This document shows positions 61,460 through 64,000 of a stretch of DNA of 64,000 bases, in pieces; within the stretch, counting starts at the first letter, position 1, and each line of letters begins with the position of its first letter. The position numbers were made by a program, and so were the translations under genes. Under the pieces are notes generated by a model, which was given only the letters and a program-made list of their open reading frames with translations, searched no databases and was not told the origin of the DNA. The stretch is from Bacteroides muris (ex Afrizal et al. 2022) (lineage in GTDB: Bacteria > Bacteroidota > Bacteroidia > Bacteroidales > Bacteroidaceae). The stretch is taken from positions 1 to 64,000 of the forward strand of contig NZ_SRYZ01000019.1 in assembly GCF_004793475.1 (NCBI RefSeq). Reading direction: 5' to 3'.

Positions 61460-64000
61460 ATGAGTTTATACGAAGGAGCGGTTAAGAAACCGATTATGAC
61501 CTCGCTCTGCTTCCTGGCAGTGGCGATATTTGGTCTGTTCTCTTTGTCGAAGTTACCGGTAGACCTCTATCCGGATATCGAGACCAATACCATTATGGTA
61601 ATGACCTCGTATGCGGGCGCCAGTGCGTCGGACATTGAGAACAACGTGACCCGTCCGTTGGAGAATACGCTGAATTCTGTCAGCAATCTGAAACATATCA
61701 CTTCGCGTTCGTCGGAGAATATCTCTGTGATTACGCTGGAGTTTGAGTATGGCTACGACATTGATGTACTGACGAACGATGTGCGCGACAAGCTGGACAT
61801 GGTCAGCTCCATGCTGCCCGATGAGGTGGAAACGCCCATCATCTTCAAGTTCAGTACGGACATGATTCCCATCCTCCTGCTCTCCGTGCAGGCGGAAGAG
61901 AGCCAGCCGGCACTTTACAAGATACTGGATGACAACGTTGCCAATCCTTTGGCGCGTGTGCCGGGTGTGGGTACGGTATCCATCTCGGGTGCGCCCAAGC
62001 GCGAAATCAATGTTTATTGCGACCCCAATAAACTGGATGCCTACGACCTCTCGGTAGAAACCATCAGCTCCGTCATCAGTGGTGAGAACCGCAACACACC
62101 GGGCGGTACGTTCGATGTGGGTAGCAACACCTATTCGCTACGTGTGGAAGGTGAGTTCAAAGACCCGAAAGAGATGGAGAACATCGTAGTGGGTACCCAC
62201 AACGGGGCTTCCGTTTATCTGCGCGATGTGGCAAGGGTGGTGGACTCTGTGGAAGAACGTGCGCAGAAGACCTACAGCAACGGTGTGCAGGGTGCCATGA
62301 TTGTGGTGCAGAAGCAGTCGGGTGCCAACTCTGTAGCCATCTCGCAGAAGGTAATCGACATGCTGCCGCAGTTGCAGAAGTCTTTACCGAGCGACGTGAA
62401 GCTGGGCATCATCGTCAATACGTCGGACAACATCCTGAATACGATTTCCAGTTTGGAGGAAACCATCATTTACGCCATGCTGTTCGTTATCCTGGTGGTG
62501 TTCGTCTTTCTGGGCCGTTGGCGTGCCACGGTCATCATCTGCATCACCATTCCGATGTCTTTGGTGGCCTCGTTCATCTACTTGGGCATCATCGACGGCG
62601 GTTCGCTCAATATCATTTCGCTTTCGTGTCTTTCCATTGCCATTGGTAATGTGGTGGACGACGCCATTGTAGTGCTCGAAAACGTCACCACCCACATCGA
62701 GCGCGGCTCCGAGCCGAAGCAGGCGGCGGTGCATGCCACGAACGAGGTGGCCATTTCGGTTATTGCCTCTACGCTGACGATGATTGCCGTATTCTTCCCG
62801 CTGACGATGGTAAGCGGTATGTCGGGCGTGTTGTTCCGCCAGTTGGGCTGGATGATGTGCGTCATTATGACCGTTTCCACCATATCGGCTTTGTCATTCA
62901 CTCCGATGATGTGTTCGCAGCTCCTGCGTTTGCAGAAGAAGCAAAGCAAGTGGTTCATCGCTTTCTATAAACCCATCCAGTTTGCGTTGGATGCCCTCGA
63001 TGTATGGTATCAGAATCGTTTGAACTGGGCTGTGCGCCATCGTAAGACCATTGTGGTGGCCTGTGCCGGCTTGTTTGCCCTCAGTCTGATGTGCGCCAAG
63101 TACATTGGTTCCGAGTTCTTCCCGGCGGCAGACAACGCGCGTATTGCCGTGAAGCTGCAGCTGCCTATCGGGGCCCGCGTGGAGCGTGCGCAGGCATTGG
63201 CTTCGGAACTGACCGATTTGTGGATGAAGCGCTATGAAGGCGTGCTGAAAGTGTGCAACTACACCGTAGGCCAGGCCGACTCGGACAATACCTTTGCTTC
63301 GATGCAGGACAACGGCAGCCACATTATCAGTTTCAATATCAGCTTGGTGAGCGTGGGCAACCGTGATGTCACGCTGGAGGCCGTGTGCGATGAAATGCGC
63401 CAAGACCTCAAAGGCTATCCCGAACTGGACAAGGCACAAGTCATCATGGGCGGAAGCACGGGCGGCATGAGTGCCCAGGCAAGTGCCGATTTCGAGGTTT
63501 ATGGATATGACTTCACGGCTACAGACCGCGTGTCGGCCGAACTGAAGGAGAAACTTCTCAACGTGAAGGGTGTGAGCGAGGTGAACATCAGCCGTCAGGA
63601 CTACCAGCCCGAATACCAGGTGGACTTCGACCGCGAGAAGCTTGCCCTGCACGGGCTGAATCTCTCTACGGCATCGGGTTACCTGCGCAACCGCGTGAAC
63701 GGTGCCTTGGCTTCCTACTACCGCGAGGACGGTGACGAGTACGACATCCGTGTGCGCTACGCTCCCGAATTCCGTACTAAGATCGAGGACCTGGAGAACA
63801 TCCTTATCTATACCCCTGCCGGAAAGGCTGTCCGTGTAAAAGACCTGGGCAAAGTGGTGGAACGTTCCGCACCTCCTACCATCGAGCGTAAGGACCGCGA
63901 GCGCATTGTTACCGTATCGGCCATCATCTCCGGTGCTCCGTTGGGCGACGTGGTGGCGGAAGGGAATGCCATTATCGACAAGATGGACCTTCCGAGTGGC
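61460..64000 (+). CDS. RND efflux permease (AcrB/HAE1 family), 3' end outside window
   Basis: 847 codons are visible from the ATG at 61460 (MSLYEGAVKKPIMTSLCFLA). The first helix is followed by the porter-domain start LPVDLYPDIETNTIMVMTSY and GASASDIENNVTRPLENTL. The membrane domain near residues 340-490 includes the proton-relay motif region NVVDDAIVVLENVTTHIERG with its two Asp. A second large periplasmic loop begins near residue 555. Substrate (drug, bile salt or other) is not predictable. It completes a TetR-TolC-adaptor-permease operon. Confidence 0.95.
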   Translation, partial: MSLYEGAVKKPIMTSLCFLAVAIFGLFSLSKLPVDLYPDIETNTIMVMTSYAGASASDIENNVTRPLENTLNSVSNLKHITSRSSENISVITLEFEYGYDIDVLTNDVRDKLDMVSSMLPDEVETPIIFKFSTDMIPILLLSVQAEESQPALYKILDDNVANPLARVPGVGTVSISGAPKREINVYCDPNKLDAYDLSVETISSVISGENRNTPGGTFDVGSNTYSLRVEGEFKDPKEMENIVVGTHNGASVYLRDVARVVDSVEERAQKTYSNGVQGAMIVVQKQSGANSVAISQKVIDMLPQLQKSLPSDVKLGIIVNTSDNILNTISSLEETIIYAMLFVILVVFVFLGRWRATVIICITIPMSLVASFIYLGIIDGGSLNIISLSCLSIAIGNVVDDAIVVLENVTTHIERGSEPKQAAVHATNEVAISVIASTLTMIAVFFPLTMVSGMSGVLFRQLGWMMCVIMTVSTISALSFTPMMCSQLLRLQKKQSKWFIAFYKPIQFALDALDVWYQNRLNWAVRHRKTIVVACAGLFALSLMCAKYIGSEFFPAADNARIAVKLQLPIGARVERAQALASELTDLWMKRYEGVLKVCNYTVGQADSDNTFASMQDNGSHIISFNISLVSVGNRDVTLEAVCDEMRQDLKGYPELDKAQVIMGGSTGGMSAQASADFEVYGYDFTATDRVSAELKEKLLNVKGVSEVNISRQDYQPEYQVDFDREKLALHGLNLSTASGYLRNRVNGALASYYREDGDEYDIRVRYAPEFRTKIEDLENILIYTPAGKAVRVKDLGKVVERSAPPTIERKDRERIVTVSAIISGAPLGDVVAEGNAIIDKMDLPSG

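Overview
The window looks like a chromosomal segment of a Bacteroides species or a very close relative in Bacteroidales. Three things point there: promoters of the form TTTG, about 19 nt, TAnnTTTG in front of many genes; a SusC/SusD outer-membrane uptake operon with surface lipoproteins; and DUF3467 wedged between rpoC and rpsL in a continuous ribosomal supercluster. The species cannot be fixed from this sequence alone. Most of the window is core genome; the accessory parts are the left edge, 43.1-44.6 kb and 47.8-57.7 kb.

Left part (1-11 kb). A tyrosine recombinase runs off the left edge on the minus strand. Next come a small membrane protein and a 7TM-HD phosphohydrolase (minus), then gltX and the Kdo transferase waaA (plus), then a gamma-carbonic-anhydrase-like protein and an aminopeptidase P (minus). 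A 700-bp spacer with a nested palindrome array leads to rpsU, a XerC/D-type recombinase and a hibernation factor (raiA/hpf).

Translation and transcription supercluster (11-43 kb, all plus strand). tRNA-Thr(TGT), tRNA-Tyr(GTA), tRNA-Thr(GGT), tuf, tRNA-Trp(CCA), secE, nusG, rplK-rplA-rplJ-rplL, rpoB and rpoC end at a strong terminator. DUF3467 follows, then rpsL-rpsG-fusA, the S10 genes, the spc genes with secY, map, infA and rpmJ, and the alpha genes ending with rplQ and a second strong terminator. Hairpins lie between rplL and rpoB, rpoB and rpoC, and fusA and rpsJ, where they could set subunit ratios.

Degenerate mobile DNA (43.1-44.6 kb). A 173-bp MITE-like element is followed by an internally deleted, frameshifted IS66-family remnant. 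After it come two small hypothetical proteins, a membrane-anchored MutS-like ATPase (minus), an exported protein and a cysteine-containing small protein (plus), and an array of seven 22-bp dyads.

Uptake operon (49.5-57.7 kb, minus). susC, susD, a zinc metallopeptidase lipoprotein, a DUF4302 lipoprotein and a BACON-domain lipoprotein form one transcription unit with a well-matched promoter and a downstream terminator. All four lipoproteins have acidic residues after the lipobox Cys, the pattern linked to surface export. The operon has no glycoside hydrolase and no dedicated regulator, so a peptide, protein or glycoprotein substrate is plausible but unproven.

Right edge (58.1-64 kb, plus). A TetR-family regulator, a TolC-family protein, an RND adaptor lipoprotein and an RND permease (cut by the window end) form an efflux operon. 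A perfect 11-bp dyad next to the tetR promoter is a likely operator. The least explained items are the metallopeptidase-type Sus operon, the two dyad-repeat arrays, the terminator/promoter overlap in front of the tRNA-tuf unit, and the isolated Shine-Dalgarno sites in a lineage that seldom uses them.
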